From Azospirillum tabaci (GTDB taxonomy: Bacteria > Pseudomonadota > Alphaproteobacteria > Azospirillales > Azospirillaceae): a stretch of DNA of 64,000 bases. Positions 1 through 8,361 of the stretch are shown piece by piece. The stretch is from NCBI RefSeq assembly GCF_014596085.1, contig NZ_JACCJY010000034.1, forward strand, positions 1 to 64,000, read 5' to 3'. A program made the position numbers and the translations under genes. The notes beneath the pieces were generated by a model. It made no database searches and had not been told where the DNA came from. It worked only from the letters and a program-made list of their open reading frames with translations. Position 1 is the stretch's first letter. Every line of letters starts with the position of its first letter.

Positions 1-305
1 GCCAACGGCCAAAACCGCCGCCTGCGCATCCCTTCTCACAACACGGTATCAACGATATCCAAGATCCCGCGGCCCCAGGAGAACCGCAACACCCCGCGCC
101 CATTCCCTTGAAGGAGTGGGCCGCCAGGGCCAGAATGTCTCTGTGTTCCCGACCCGTCGGCGCCTCGTTGGCGGCCACCGCGTCGGTGGAGCGGGTTATA
201 GGCGCCTCCCCCACGAACACGCAAGCGCTTTTTTGACAGGCTGATGAAAATTCTGCCCAACCGTGAAAAATCAATGGCTTGGCGGGCCGCAGCCGGACGA
301 GCGGG
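1..305. other. left-edge stretch, no supported gene
   Basis: No reading frame here has a convincing start, ribosome binding site and codon pattern together. A 74-codon minus-strand frame (36-260) is arginine/glycine-rich and looks like chance openness in GC-rich DNA. No tRNA-like cloverleaf was seen. A gene could cross the left edge, but nothing in view identifies it. Confidence 0.4.
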
Positions 306-734
306 TTACAGAAGGCCGAGAGAGCGCAGTTCAGCAGCCAGATGGGCGGGCAATTGGTCGCCCTGCCCGCCCACGTCGGACAGGTCCTTGGGCGCGGCTT
401 GCGGGTCGAGATAGCGCCACCCCTGGAACGGCCGGTGGGGCGTCGGCACGGTGGCGACGAGCTGCGGATCCATGCCGAGGATGCAGCAGCTCTCCCCTTC
501 TTCGTCCACGGTGGTGTCGATGGCGATCACCCGCTGGCGGGCGGCGACGGAACCGCGGACCACCCAATAGATCGAACCGCCGGCGAGGATTTCCTCCCCG
601 CGCTTCGGCACGCGGCGCGTGAAGACGGGAATCATCGACCGCCCCTCGACGGCCTGCGCACGGCGCGCCTGTACCGCGGCCAGATGGTCGAGGTCGTCGA
701 TGCCGACGGCCAGCTTGATGAGATGCAACGGCAT
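306..734 (-). CDS. DUF1489 family protein
   Basis: The 142-residue product starting MPLHLIKLAVG matches the pattern of DUF1489, a family of small, mostly alphaproteobacterial proteins without an assigned role. The start at 734 is chosen because this N-terminus (MPLHLIKL, then a D-DL pattern) is the family's usual one. An in-frame start 21 codons upstream adds residues unlike the family. There is no signal peptide or membrane segment, so it is probably cytoplasmic. Upstream on the same strand, about 95 bp away, lies a small acidic protein gene, and the two may be co-transcribed. Function is unknown; family assignment is from memory of the sequence pattern. Confidence 0.75.
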   Translation of the reverse strand: MPLHLIKLAVGIDDLDHLAAVQARRAQAVEGRSMIPVFTRRVPKRGEEILAGGSIYWVVRGSVAARQRVIAIDTTVDEEGESCCILGMDPQLVATVPTPHRPFQGWRYLDPQAAPKDLSDVGGQGDQLPAHLAAELRSLGLL

Positions 735-830
735 GGACGACTCAAGGAAATATAAGGTTGGCGGGACGGGTTCGCTGCCGCAGATGGGAATCCGCAACAG
801 CGTTTCCAGCCGTGAGGTGCTTGGCGCGAG

Positions 831-1169
831 TCAGGCCGGCACGTTGTTCAGGGACCGGCAGCGCTCTTCGAACAGCGGAGTGACGAAGTCCGGCTTCTTG
901 TAGAGGCCGCGCATCCAGGCGGTCAACGTGCAGAGGTCTTCCAGCCGGACGGTTTCATTCAGGGTGTTCTCGGGGAAGGTCAGCTCAAAGGTCTCGGCAA
1001 TGTGGTCCAGGACCTGCTCGAGCTGTTCGGCGGTCAGACCGATTCCTCCGTCCAGCGCGGCGTTGCGGGTCAGGACCTTTTCATCCACGCCGTATTCGTC
1101 GCGGATCAGCTTCACGATCCAGCGGAACAGATGCATCCAGTTGGTGATCCCGAGGATCGGCTCCGACAT
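831..1169 (-). CDS. small acidic protein, acyl-carrier/DUF1493-like
   Basis: This 112-residue product has a helix-rich core (residues about 25-70) whose spacing resembles an acyl-carrier fold or DUF1493: a VDEKVLTRNAALDGGIG stretch, then LTAEQLEQVLDHIAETF. Where a carrier protein has the phosphopantetheine serine (DSL), this protein reads GLT, so it probably does not carry the prosthetic group. The start at 1169 follows AAGGGG at good spacing; starts at 1217 and 1232 are possible but have weaker sites. It lies upstream of the DUF1489 gene on the same strand and is divergent from the EamA transporter. Function is unknown and the fold assignment is an inference. Confidence 0.55.
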   Translation of the reverse strand: MSEPILGITNWMHLFRWIVKLIRDEYGVDEKVLTRNAALDGGIGLTAEQLEQVLDHIAETFELTFPENTLNETVRLEDLCTLTAWMRGLYKKPDFVTPLFEERCRSLNNVPA

Positions 1170-1277
1170 ACCCCGCCCCTTGTGTACCGCGACCTTGGCG
1201 CGAAGAATGGCACGCATTCTTTGCAAATTCATTGCGTGAAAATGCCGCTTCCGTAAGACGGCGGCGGCGTCCATAGA

Positions 1278-2186
1278 ATGCGGCCCATGCGCGCCGCTTA
1301 TCTCAACCTCGCCCTGTCGATGACCCTGGTCGGGCTGTCCGTTCCGGCGTCCAAGGTGATCGTATCCCATATCCCACCGCTTGTGGCGGCGGAAATGCGT
1401 TTCGCGCTGGTCGCGGCGCTGCTGGCGCCCTTTGCCCTCAGGGGTGGAGCGGCGGCGCTGCCGCGCAATGGCCGGGACTGGACGAGCCTTACCCTGCTCT
1501 CCCTGTTCGGCATGGTGCTGTTCAACCTGTTCCTTCTCTATGGGCTGCGCGAGACCAGCGCGGTGGCCGCCGGAATCATCACCAGCACCATCCCGGCCAT
1601 GACGGCTCTCGGGGCGGCGCTGATCCTGCGCGAGCGGATCGGGGCCGGCAGCGCCGCGGCCATCGCCTTGGCGGTCGTGGGCATGGTCGCGCTGAACCTG
1701 CGCCCCGGTGGCGGCGGTGGACCCGACGACTCCGTCGTCGGCAACGCGCTGGTGCTGGGCGCGGTGGTGTCGGAGGGGCTGTACGGAGTCTTTGCGCGGC
1801 AGCTCGGCGGGCGCATTCCGCCTCTGACGCTGACCTGTCTGGCGAACATCCTGGCCGCGGCGATGATGGCGCCGGGCGCACTGGCGACGCTGGGCGGCTT
1901 CGATCCGACCGCGGTGCCCGGCTGGGTCTGGCTGCTGTTCGTGGCGTCCGGCCTGACCGGCGGCTTGCTGGCGGTGGTGCTGTGGATGCGCGGGATCGCC
2001 CATGTGCCGGCCAACCGGGCCGGGCTGTTCACCGGGTTGATTCCGGCGGCGGGCGTGCTGGCCGCCGTGCTGTTCCTGGGCGAGTCCTTCACGCTCGCCC
2101 ACGCGGCGGGGCTGCTGTGCGTTCTGTTCGGAATCGCCATGGGGACGGGGGCGCTGCGCCTGCCGAAGCGCTTCACGCCGGGGTAG
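1278..2186 (+). CDS. EamA/DMT-family inner-membrane transporter
   Basis: The 302-residue protein is almost entirely hydrophobic, with about ten predicted membrane helices arranged as two EamA repeats (residues about 8-140 and 155-290), typical in length for drug/metabolite exporters of the RhaT/YdcZ/PecM type. The first helix holds the SVPASK pattern and helix 3 holds ETSAVAAGII, both common in EamA proteins. The substrate cannot be read from the sequence; relatives export amino acids, metabolites or drugs. The start at 1278 has no clear ribosome binding site, and ATG at 1287 is an alternative. It ends 18 bp before the converging modC gene. Confidence 0.85.
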   Translation: MRPMRAAYLNLALSMTLVGLSVPASKVIVSHIPPLVAAEMRFALVAALLAPFALRGGAAALPRNGRDWTSLTLLSLFGMVLFNLFLLYGLRETSAVAAGIITSTIPAMTALGAALILRERIGAGSAAAIALAVVGMVALNLRPGGGGGPDDSVVGNALVLGAVVSEGLYGVFARQLGGRIPPLTLTCLANILAAAMMAPGALATLGGFDPTAVPGWVWLLFVASGLTGGLLAVVLWMRGIAHVPANRAGLFTGLIPAAGVLAAVLFLGESFTLAHAAGLLCVLFGIAMGTGALRLPKRFTPG

Positions 2187-2204
2187 GCGCAGCGCCCATC
2201 CGAA

Positions 2205-3296
2205 TCACATTGTTTCCTGGACCAGGGCCACGCCCTTGACCTGGGCGTAAACCGGCTGGCCCGGAGACAGTCCCAGGGCGTCCCAACTCTTGCGAGTAAC
2301 GCGGGCGAGCATGCGCGCTCCCCTGCCCTCCTCGCCCAAAGCCACGACGGCCATCATCTGAACCTCGTCCTGCCGCTCCGCCGCGACGATGCGGGCGGGA
2401 AGCGCGTTCAGGATCGTGCTGCCCTCCGGCGGGTTGCGGGCGAGGCTGACGTCGGACGCGGCGATGCGGGCGCGCCGCGCCGTCCCCTGCGGGCCGAGGT
2501 CGCCCGGAACGAGCAGCTGACCGCCGTCCAGGCGCAGCAGGGTCAAGCCATAGGCGTCTTCCCGTCCCGCCACCACCGCGGGCAGGGTCACCCCGGCTTC
2601 GGGCATGCGGGCGATGGGCAGGGTGGGATCGGCCTGAAGCTCCTGCATCGGACCGGCGGCGACGACACGTCCCTGGCGCAGCAGCACCAGATGGTCGGCC
2701 AGCCGCTCGACCTCCGCGATGTCGTGGCTGACATAGAGGACGGGGACGGACAGGACGCCGTGCAGCCGCTCCAGATAGGGAAGGATTTCCTCCTTGCTGA
2801 AGCGGTCGAGCGCCGCCAGGGGCTCGTCCATCAGCAGCAGCCGCGGTTGCGAGAGCAGAGCGCGGCCAACGCCGACCCGCTGGCGCTCGCCGCCGGACAG
2901 ATGCTCGGGCGAGCGGTCGAGCAGATGCCCCAACCCCAGCAGATCGACCACGTCGTCCAGGCGGATGTGCTCCGGCACGCCCCGCCCCACCGTCCGGCGA
3001 TGGCCGAACAGCAGGTTGGTGCGCACCGACAGATGGGGGAACAGGCTGGCTTCCTGGAAGACGTAGCCGATGGGCCGCTTGTGCGTCGGCCGGAAGGTCC
3101 GCCCCTCCTGCCAGACATCGCCGTCCAGGGCGAAGCGCCCGTTCAGCCGCTGCAGCCCGGCCGCGCAACGCAGCACCGAGGTCTTGCCGCAGCCGGACGG
3201 ACCGAACAGCGCGGTGATGCCGCGGCCCGGCGCCTCGAACGCCACGTCCAGCTCGAACCGGCCGAGCGTCCCATGGAAATGCACCGACAGGCTCAT
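2205..3296 (-). CDS. modC: molybdate ABC transporter ATP-binding protein ModC
   Basis: The ATPase of the high-affinity molybdate importer has 363 residues, the usual ModC length. It shows Walker A (GPSGCGKTS, near residue 34), the ABC signature LSGGERQRV, Walker B followed by LLLMDEPLAALD, and the switch histidine in VSHDIAEV. The last ~100 residues form a TOBE/Mop-like molybdate-binding domain, which separates ModC from generic ABC ATPases. The start ATG overlaps the modB stop by 4 bp (ATGA), so translation is coupled. It is the last gene of modE-modA-modB-modC and converges on the EamA gene. Confidence 0.95.
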   Translation of the reverse strand: MSLSVHFHGTLGRFELDVAFEAPGRGITALFGPSGCGKTSVLRCAAGLQRLNGRFALDGDVWQEGRTFRPTHKRPIGYVFQEASLFPHLSVRTNLLFGHRRTVGRGVPEHIRLDDVVDLLGLGHLLDRSPEHLSGGERQRVGVGRALLSQPRLLLMDEPLAALDRFSKEEILPYLERLHGVLSVPVLYVSHDIAEVERLADHLVLLRQGRVVAAGPMQELQADPTLPIARMPEAGVTLPAVVAGREDAYGLTLLRLDGGQLLVPGDLGPQGTARRARIAASDVSLARNPPEGSTILNALPARIVAAERQDEVQMMAVVALGEEGRGARMLARVTRKSWDALGLSPGQPVYAQVKGVALVQETM

Positions 3297-3961
3297 CGCC
3301 CGCCCCGCCCGATGCGCTTCTCCAGCATCATCATCGTCAGGATCACCGTGAAGGAGAAGACCAGCATGCCTCCCGCCAGCAGATGGGCCTCGTCCCATTG
3401 CAGCGTCTCGACATAGTCGTAGATGGCCACCGAGAGGACCTTGGTCTGGCCGGGAATGTTGCCGCCGATCATCAGGACGACGCCGAACTCGCCCATGGTG
3501 TGGGCGAAGCCCAGCACGGCGCCGGTCAGGAAGCCGCGGCGGGCCAGCGGCACCGCCACGGTGAAGAAGGTGTCGAGCGGCGAGGCGCGCAGCGTCGCCG
3601 CCGCCTCCAGCGGGCGGTCGCCGAACGCCTCGAAGGCGTTGCGGATCGGCTGCACCACGAAGGGCATGGAGTACAGCACGGACCCGATGACCAGCCCTTC
3701 GAAGGTGAAGGCCATGGAGCGGGCGCCCCACAGGGACGCCAGCCATCCGCCGGGGCCGTTCGGCCCCAGCAGCATCAGCAGATAGAAGCCCAGGACCGTC
3801 GGCGGCAGGACCAGAGGCAGCGCCACCACCGTGGCGACCGCCTCCTTCCACCAGGCTCCGGACCGCGCCAGCCACCAGGCCAAGGGAGTGCCGACGATCA
3901 GCAGGATGACCGTGGTCAGAGCCGCCAGTTCCAGCGTCAGGATGATCGGTTGCCAGCTCAT
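3293..3961 (-). CDS. modB: molybdate ABC transporter permease ModB
   Basis: This 222-residue inner-membrane permease has about five to six helices. The cytoplasmic EAA loop (EAAATLRASPLDTFF, then PLARRGFL) contacts ModC, and the conserved HTMGEFGVVLMIGG stretch is typical of ModB. It forms the membrane channel for molybdate delivered by ModA. It overlaps modC by 4 bp and starts 34 bp after modA. Length and motifs match the family closely. Confidence 0.95.
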   Translation of the reverse strand: MSWQPIILTLELAALTTVILLIVGTPLAWWLARSGAWWKEAVATVVALPLVLPPTVLGFYLLMLLGPNGPGGWLASLWGARSMAFTFEGLVIGSVLYSMPFVVQPIRNAFEAFGDRPLEAAATLRASPLDTFFTVAVPLARRGFLTGAVLGFAHTMGEFGVVLMIGGNIPGQTKVLSVAIYDYVETLQWDEAHLLAGGMLVFSFTVILTMMMLEKRIGRGGR

Positions 3962-3995
3962 CGGCGGGCTGTCCTTACCAGGGAGGCCGGCACGG

Positions 3996-4742
3996 TCAGT
4001 TCGGCGCCCTCGTGCCGTAGCCGTACTTGGAGATCACCGCCGCGGCCTCCGGCCCCTTCAGGAAGGCGAGGAAGGCCGTGGCGGCCTCGTTGCCGGCGCC
4101 CTTCTTCAGCAGGACGGCGTCCTGGAAGATCGGGTCGTGCAGCGCGTCCGGAACCGGCCAGCGGGTGCCGTCCGGCTTGGCGATCACCTGCGACAGGGCC
4201 ACGAAGGCCAGTTCGGCGGCACCGGTCTCGGCGAACTGGAAGGCCTGGGCGATGCTGTTGCCCTGGACGATCTTCGGCTGGATCGCCTCGTAAACGCCCA
4301 TCTTCTTCATGGCCTGCACCGCGGCGGCGCCATAGGGCGCGGTCGCCGGGTTGGCGATGGACAGCTTCTCGAAGGCGCCCTTGCGCAGCGTGTCCTCGCC
4401 CAGCGGCGCCTCGCTGGCCTTGGTCCACAGCACCAGACGGCCGACGGCGTAGGTGAAGCGGGAATCCGGAACGGCCAAGCCCTCCTCCACCGCCTTCTTC
4501 GGGGTCTCGTCGTCGGCGGCGAGGAAGACGACGAAGGGCGCGTCCTGCTTGATCTGGGCGTAGAACTGGCCGGTCGCGCCGAAGCTCAGGACGGCTTTGT
4601 GGCCGGTCTTCTGTTCGAAGACGGTGGCGATCTCCTTCGCCGGGGCGGTGAAGTTCGCAGCGACCGCGACGTTGAATTCGTCGGCACGGGCCGTCGCCGA
4701 GATGGACAGCAGCGCGACGGCGGCAAGCAGGACACGCGTCAT
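3996..4742 (-). CDS. modA: periplasmic molybdate-binding protein ModA
   Basis: The mature protein binds molybdate/tungstate in the periplasm and hands it to ModBC. A Sec signal peptide covers about residues 1-20 (TRVLLAAVALLSISATARA), followed by the mature start DEFNVAVAANF. Family landmarks are the FGATGQFYAQI segment and the FLAADDETP motif. The start at 4742 follows AAGGAG with 7-nt spacing; an in-frame start 13 codons upstream adds charged residues before the signal and is unlikely. It begins 25 bp after modE, in the same operon. Confidence 0.93.
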   Translation of the reverse strand: MTRVLLAAVALLSISATARADEFNVAVAANFTAPAKEIATVFEQKTGHKAVLSFGATGQFYAQIKQDAPFVVFLAADDETPKKAVEEGLAVPDSRFTYAVGRLVLWTKASEAPLGEDTLRKGAFEKLSIANPATAPYGAAAVQAMKKMGVYEAIQPKIVQGNSIAQAFQFAETGAAELAFVALSQVIAKPDGTRWPVPDALHDPIFQDAVLLKKGAGNEAATAFLAFLKGPEAAAVISKYGYGTRAPN

Positions 4743-4767
4743 TCGAAAACTCCTTTCGATCCTATCG

Positions 4768-5559
4768 TCATTCCACCGCAAGAATGATGTGCGATGCGTC
4801 GATCAGCGCGCAGGCCGGCGCGCCAACCTTCAGGCCGAGGTCGTCGGCGCTGCGCAGCGTGATGATGGCGGTCAGCGTCTTGCCGCCGCCGATGTCCAGG
4901 GTGATCTCGCTGTTGACCGCTCCGTCCTCGCGGCGGGCCACCACGCCTTCCACGCGGTTGCGCATCGAGGTGCGCTTCGCCTCGTCGGCCGGGGCGAGGA
5001 TCACGAAAGGCGCCTTGATCAGAGCCGTCGCCGCACGCCCTGGGAACAGGCCCAGGTCGCGCACGCTGTCGCGGGTGATGATCGCAACGATCGAGGTCCG
5101 GTCCGAGACGGTCAGGGTGACTTCGGCGTTCACCGCCCCATCGGTGATGGCGGTGACGGTTCCGCGAAGGGCGTTGCGGGCACTGGTGCGCATGAAGAAT
5201 CCCCACATCAAGCTGGCCGCCGACAGGCCGGTGCCGTTCAGTTCCGGTTCCAGCACCTGGAAGGCGCGGACCATCTCGCTCTGCAGACGGTGGAAGGTGG
5301 CGACCAGCCGCACGCCGTCCGGCGTCAGGGCCGTTCCGCCGCCGCGCTTTCCGCCGGCCTGCGCCTCGACCAAAGGGCGGCCGAACAGGTTGTTCATGGC
5401 GTCGATGGCGTCCCAGGCCGCCTTGTAGGTGATGCCGACCGACCGCGCCGCGCCGGAAATGCTGCCCTCGCGCCCCACCGCCTCCAGAAGCCGGATGCGC
5501 TCCACGCCGATCGGCGACGCGTGCGGCCCTGCGAACGACACCTGCGGTTGGACGGACAT
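4768..5559 (-). CDS. modE: molybdate-responsive regulator ModE
   Basis: This 263-residue transcription factor has an N-terminal winged helix-turn-helix of the ModE/LysR type (residues about 20-100; SISGAARSVGITYKAAWDAI is the helix-turn-helix) and two C-terminal Mop domains (about 125-190 and 195-262), each with the S-ARN or SMRNR start and the VNAEVTL or VNSEITL molybdate-site pattern. In the family, molybdate-bound ModE represses molybdate uptake genes. The start at 5559 follows GAGGTG at 7-nt spacing. Here modE is the first gene of its own transport operon, and a ModE-type palindrome lies 18 bp upstream, so autorepression is likely. Confidence 0.95.
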   Translation of the reverse strand: MSVQPQVSFAGPHASPIGVERIRLLEAVGREGSISGAARSVGITYKAAWDAIDAMNNLFGRPLVEAQAGGKRGGGTALTPDGVRLVATFHRLQSEMVRAFQVLEPELNGTGLSAASLMWGFFMRTSARNALRGTVTAITDGAVNAEVTLTVSDRTSIVAIITRDSVRDLGLFPGRAATALIKAPFVILAPADEAKRTSMRNRVEGVVARREDGAVNSEITLDIGGGKTLTAIITLRSADDLGLKVGAPACALIDASHIILAVE

Positions 5560-5577
5560 GAGCGGGCACCTCAAATT

Positions 5578-5602
5578 CGCTATATACATTGGCTATATAA
5601 CC
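5578..5602 (-). promoter_or_regulatory. ModE operator overlapping the modEABC promoter
   Basis: Two TATATA hexamers (5581-5586 and 5594-5599) lie 7 bp apart, flanked by CGC on the left and ACC on the right. This resembles the published CG-TATATA-N6/7-TATATA-CG molybdenum boxes. On the minus strand, the hexamer nearest modE is also a plausible -10 element, leaving a leader of about 15-18 nt before the ribosome binding site. Binding would block RNA polymerase directly. The operator is seen in sequence; ModE binding is inferred from family knowledge. Confidence 0.75.
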
Positions 5603-5977
5603 ATGCTCCGTGCAGGTGAACCAGCGCTTTTTGCCAACGCCATCGATTTTTGAGGGATATCGGTGAGGGGGGTACGCGACGCCGGTTTGAACATCGGATC
5701 AGTCCACGACATGCACCGTGCAAACGATGCACGGCATTCGCTCATCATGCCGATTTTCTAAGCGTACTTTGGCGTCTGAACAGGCGTTACTGTTTGCCTG
5801 GCGCCGAAATCGGCGAATTACAGAGACGGGATTGTCAGTTTCGACGTCATCACGCCTCACAGGCCGATAACAAGCAATGCCGTCCGCCCCCCATTGTCAG
5901 GAAAGGGCCGGGCGCAGCGAATCCAATATGTAGGTGATCTATACAGCGACGGAGGCGGGCGGCGCGCGGACACCCCA
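5603..5977. other. 375-bp intergenic region with a short inverted repeat
   Basis: No supported gene lies between modE and the SIMPL-domain gene. Base composition is less GC-rich than its neighbours. A perfect inverted repeat, CCGTGCA-N5-TGCACGG, lies at 5716-5734. It has no T-run, so it could be a protein-binding site or a weak hairpin. No promoter can be assigned with confidence. Confidence 0.5.
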
Positions 5978-6709
5978 TCAATCCACCAGTTCCCAGTCGA
6001 GTGTGGACACGACACGGACGATCTTGTCGATCTGCCGGTTTTCCATGATTCCGGGCGCCTCGTCGCGGGCGAGAATCTGGAACAGGCCCTGATTGGCGCG
6101 GCGGATGCCGCCCAACGTCGCGCCGCTGTCGGTCGCGAACTGGGTTGCCGCCTCGCGCGCCTTGGCGGTCGCCTCCGCGATCATCTCAGTCTTCACGTCG
6201 TTCAGCCGCGTGAACAGGTAATTGGGGCCAGAGCCCATGCCCGGCTCCCCGCCCAGAGTGACGCCCTGGTCCAGAAGCTCCGCCAGATTCTGGCTGGCGC
6301 GGTCGACCCGCTCCACGTCGGGGCTGCGGATCATCAGGGTGCGGGTGAGGATATAGCGCTGATCCGCCGGACCCTGACGGTAGGCTTGGGCGAGCAGGTC
6401 CACGAGATCGAGCGAGCGTGAGACGACCGCCTCGGCGCCCAACCCATACCGCTCCAGAAAGGCAAGGACGGCCTTCTCGTCTGCCGCCGTCTTCGCCTGC
6501 ACGGCTGACAGATCGTCGCCGGTGGCGACGAAGCGCACCGGCCAAAGGGCCAAGTTCGCCTTGACCTCGCGCTCGGCGGAGCCCTTCACGGTGACGAAGC
6601 GGTCAGCCAGCCGGACCTGCGCCACCTCCCGCCCCGCCGACCAGCCCGCCACCGCGATCCCGATGGCGAGAAACGCCGCCGCAGCCAACGCCGTCCGGTT
6701 TCCGATCAT
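5978..6709 (-). CDS. SIMPL-domain (DUF541) membrane-anchored protein
   Basis: The 243-residue product has an N-terminal hydrophobic anchor or uncleaved signal (residues about 6-24), followed by a SIMPL/DUF541 domain (about 35-240). The VTVKGSAEREVKAN start of the domain and the later AREAATQFATDSG segment are typical. Family members are periplasmic or membrane-anchored. Some E. coli relatives (YggE) are linked to oxidative stress, but no reaction is established. The start at 6709 is preceded by GGGGGAG at 4-nt spacing. It lies 96 bp downstream of the ion-channel gene on the same strand and could be a distal member of that unit. Confidence 0.85.
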   Translation of the reverse strand: MIGNRTALAAAAFLAIGIAVAGWSAGREVAQVRLADRFVTVKGSAEREVKANLALWPVRFVATGDDLSAVQAKTAADEKAVLAFLERYGLGAEAVVSRSLDLVDLLAQAYRQGPADQRYILTRTLMIRSPDVERVDRASQNLAELLDQGVTLGGEPGMGSGPNYLFTRLNDVKTEMIAEATAKAREAATQFATDSGATLGGIRRANQGLFQILARDEAPGIMENRQIDKIVRVVSTLDWELVD

Positions 6710-6805
6710 GCCACTCCCCCTCGTCGCTCACTGCGGAGCATGACGAAGGATTGTGGCGAAGCTCAGGCCGGAACGGCGCCCCGCGACGGTGTCAGATCAC
6801 CAGCA

Positions 6806-7747
6806 TCACACCGTCGTCAGCCAGACGCACAGCAGCGCGTAGGCGACGGGGAAGACCACCAGGGACCAGCGGTCCAGGAGCAGGGACTTCGCCGCGTTCC
6901 GCTCGTAGATCATCAGCGACACCGCGCTCTGCATCAGGCTGAGGAAGATCATGCCCATGGAGGCGAGGTTGACCCGGTCCGACAGGGTGAAGCCACTGCT
7001 GCGCGGAAGATCGCTGGCGATGACGAAGTAGCAGGCGACCACGGCGAACAGCGCGCCGATGCCCAGGCCGAAACGGGGATCAAGGTCGACCGGCTTCACC
7101 AGGAAGGCCAGAAAGGCCACCACCGAGGAGATGAAGATGGTCGAGAAGGTCTTGATGTAATAGACCGAATCCGGCCGCTCAAGAGTGATCGTGTGGGTGT
7201 AGCGGGAATAGACGGACTCGTGGTTCTTCGGCAGGGTGATGTCGCCGTAATTGGTGCGGTAGCGGTGCGCCGAAATGGCGGCGCCGTTGCTGGTCAGAGT
7301 GTAACCCGAGACGTCAACATCGGGATCGATGGTGCTGTTGTCGGTGTCCGGCACATAGACGAAGTTCTCGGCCGTCAGGTCGCTGTCTTCGATCACCAGA
7401 CGAATGGTCTGGGTGTCCAGCGGGAAGCGGCTCACGTCCCAGGGCTGATTCAGCACGGCCTGGACGCGCGCCTGCCCATAGTTCGTGTCCTTCAGCTTGC
7501 GGATCGGGGTGGGCGTCCGGGATTCGATCCGCCCGTTCATCAGCTCGAACGTCTCCAGCGGGTTCAGGGAGTCGTCGTCCCAGCGGAACCAGACATAGAA
7601 GTCCACATTGACCTGGTTGTCGCGAAGGTTCACCCCGGTGATCTGGTTGACGTAGGTGCCGACCACCACCTTGGCCGGCTCCGCTCGCGTCGCTCCGGGC
7701 AGACCGGCCAGCAGAACGGCGAGGAACGCCAGTGCATACCGAATCAT
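6806..7747 (-). CDS. pentameric ligand-gated ion channel homologue
   Basis: The 313-residue protein has the layout of bacterial Cys-loop-receptor relatives (the GLIC/ELIC superfamily). It has a signal peptide (1-22), an extracytoplasmic beta-rich domain (about 25-195) with the WFRWDD segment and the FPLDTQ motif (108-113), and four C-terminal helices (about 197-217, 225-245, 260-280 and 292-311). As in other prokaryotic members, the cysteine pair of the animal loop is missing. It would assemble as a pentamer in the inner membrane and open on an unknown ligand. The start at 7747 follows a GGAGAGGG site; a longer frame to 7864 overlaps the upstream gene and reads as a shadow. It lies 26 bp behind the UPF0114 gene, at the tail of the T6SS arm. 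Confidence 0.85.
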   Translation of the reverse strand: MIRYALAFLAVLLAGLPGATRAEPAKVVVGTYVNQITGVNLRDNQVNVDFYVWFRWDDDSLNPLETFELMNGRIESRTPTPIRKLKDTNYGQARVQAVLNQPWDVSRFPLDTQTIRLVIEDSDLTAENFVYVPDTDNSTIDPDVDVSGYTLTSNGAAISAHRYRTNYGDITLPKNHESVYSRYTHTITLERPDSVYYIKTFSTIFISSVVAFLAFLVKPVDLDPRFGLGIGALFAVVACYFVIASDLPRSSGFTLSDRVNLASMGMIFLSLMQSAVSLMIYERNAAKSLLLDRWSLVVFPVAYALLCVWLTTV

Positions 7748-7773
7748 GATGCCCTCTCCTTTCCTGCCGGATG

Positions 7774-8361
7774 TCAGTGCGCGTGGCTCTTCTTGACCAG
7801 CACGTCCATGGTCGCCAGCAGCACGCCGGAGACGATGAAGGTGACGTGGATGGCGACCAGCCACATCAGGTCACGGTCGGACACCTCCGACACGTTCATG
7901 AAGGTTTTCAGGATCTGAATGGAGGAGATCGCCACGATGCTGGCGATCAGCTTCACCTTCAGCGCGCTGAAATCCAGCTTGCCCATCCACTCCGGACGGT
8001 CGGCGTGGCCGGCGACGTCGATCTTCGAGACGAAATTCTCATAGCCGCTGAAGATCACCATCAGCACGAGGTTGCCGACCATCGTCAGGTCGACCAACCC
8101 CAGCACGATCAGGATGATGTCGTTTTCCGTGCCATGGACCAGGAGAGGAAGCGCGTGCACCAACTCCAGCGCGAAGCGCCAGCCGATCATCAGCAGCGCG
8201 CCCACCAAGCCGACATAGAGCGGCGCCAGGAGCCAGCGGCTCTGGAACATCACCTGCTCCAGGAAATGCTCGGCCCGGCGCCCTGGTCCGCGGCGCTCCG
8301 CGCCGTTGCGGGACAGGACGGTGGGGTCGCCGGCCAGGGCCGACGGGTTCGACTGGGTCAT
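7774..8361 (-). CDS. UPF0114/TIGR00645 membrane protein (YqhA-like)
   Basis: The 195-residue protein has four predicted membrane helices (about 42-62, 80-105, 134-152 and 163-182) and the family segment SRWLLAPLYVGL. The family is widespread, with no firmly established function. The N-terminal ~30 residues are polar and variable. The ATG overlaps the hcp stop by 4 bp (8358-8361), so it is translationally coupled to a T6SS tube gene, which is unusual for this family. The ligand-gated channel follows after 26 bp. Confidence 0.85.
   Translation of the reverse strand: MTQSNPSALAGDPTVLSRNGAERRGPGRRAEHFLEQVMFQSRWLLAPLYVGLVGALLMIGWRFALELVHALPLLVHGTENDIILIVLGLVDLTMVGNLVLMVIFSGYENFVSKIDVAGHADRPEWMGKLDFSALKVKLIASIVAISSIQILKTFMNVSEVSDRDLMWLVAIHVTFIVSGVLLATMDVLVKKSHAH

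Noticed and set aside
1..305. tRNA or ribosomal-protein leader at the left edge
   Set aside because: No TTC-loop or acceptor pairing was found and no downstream ribosomal gene is in view.
5650..5937. Short open frames between modE and the SIMPL gene
   Set aside because: No ribosome binding sites, no codon bias and no recognisable protein sequence.
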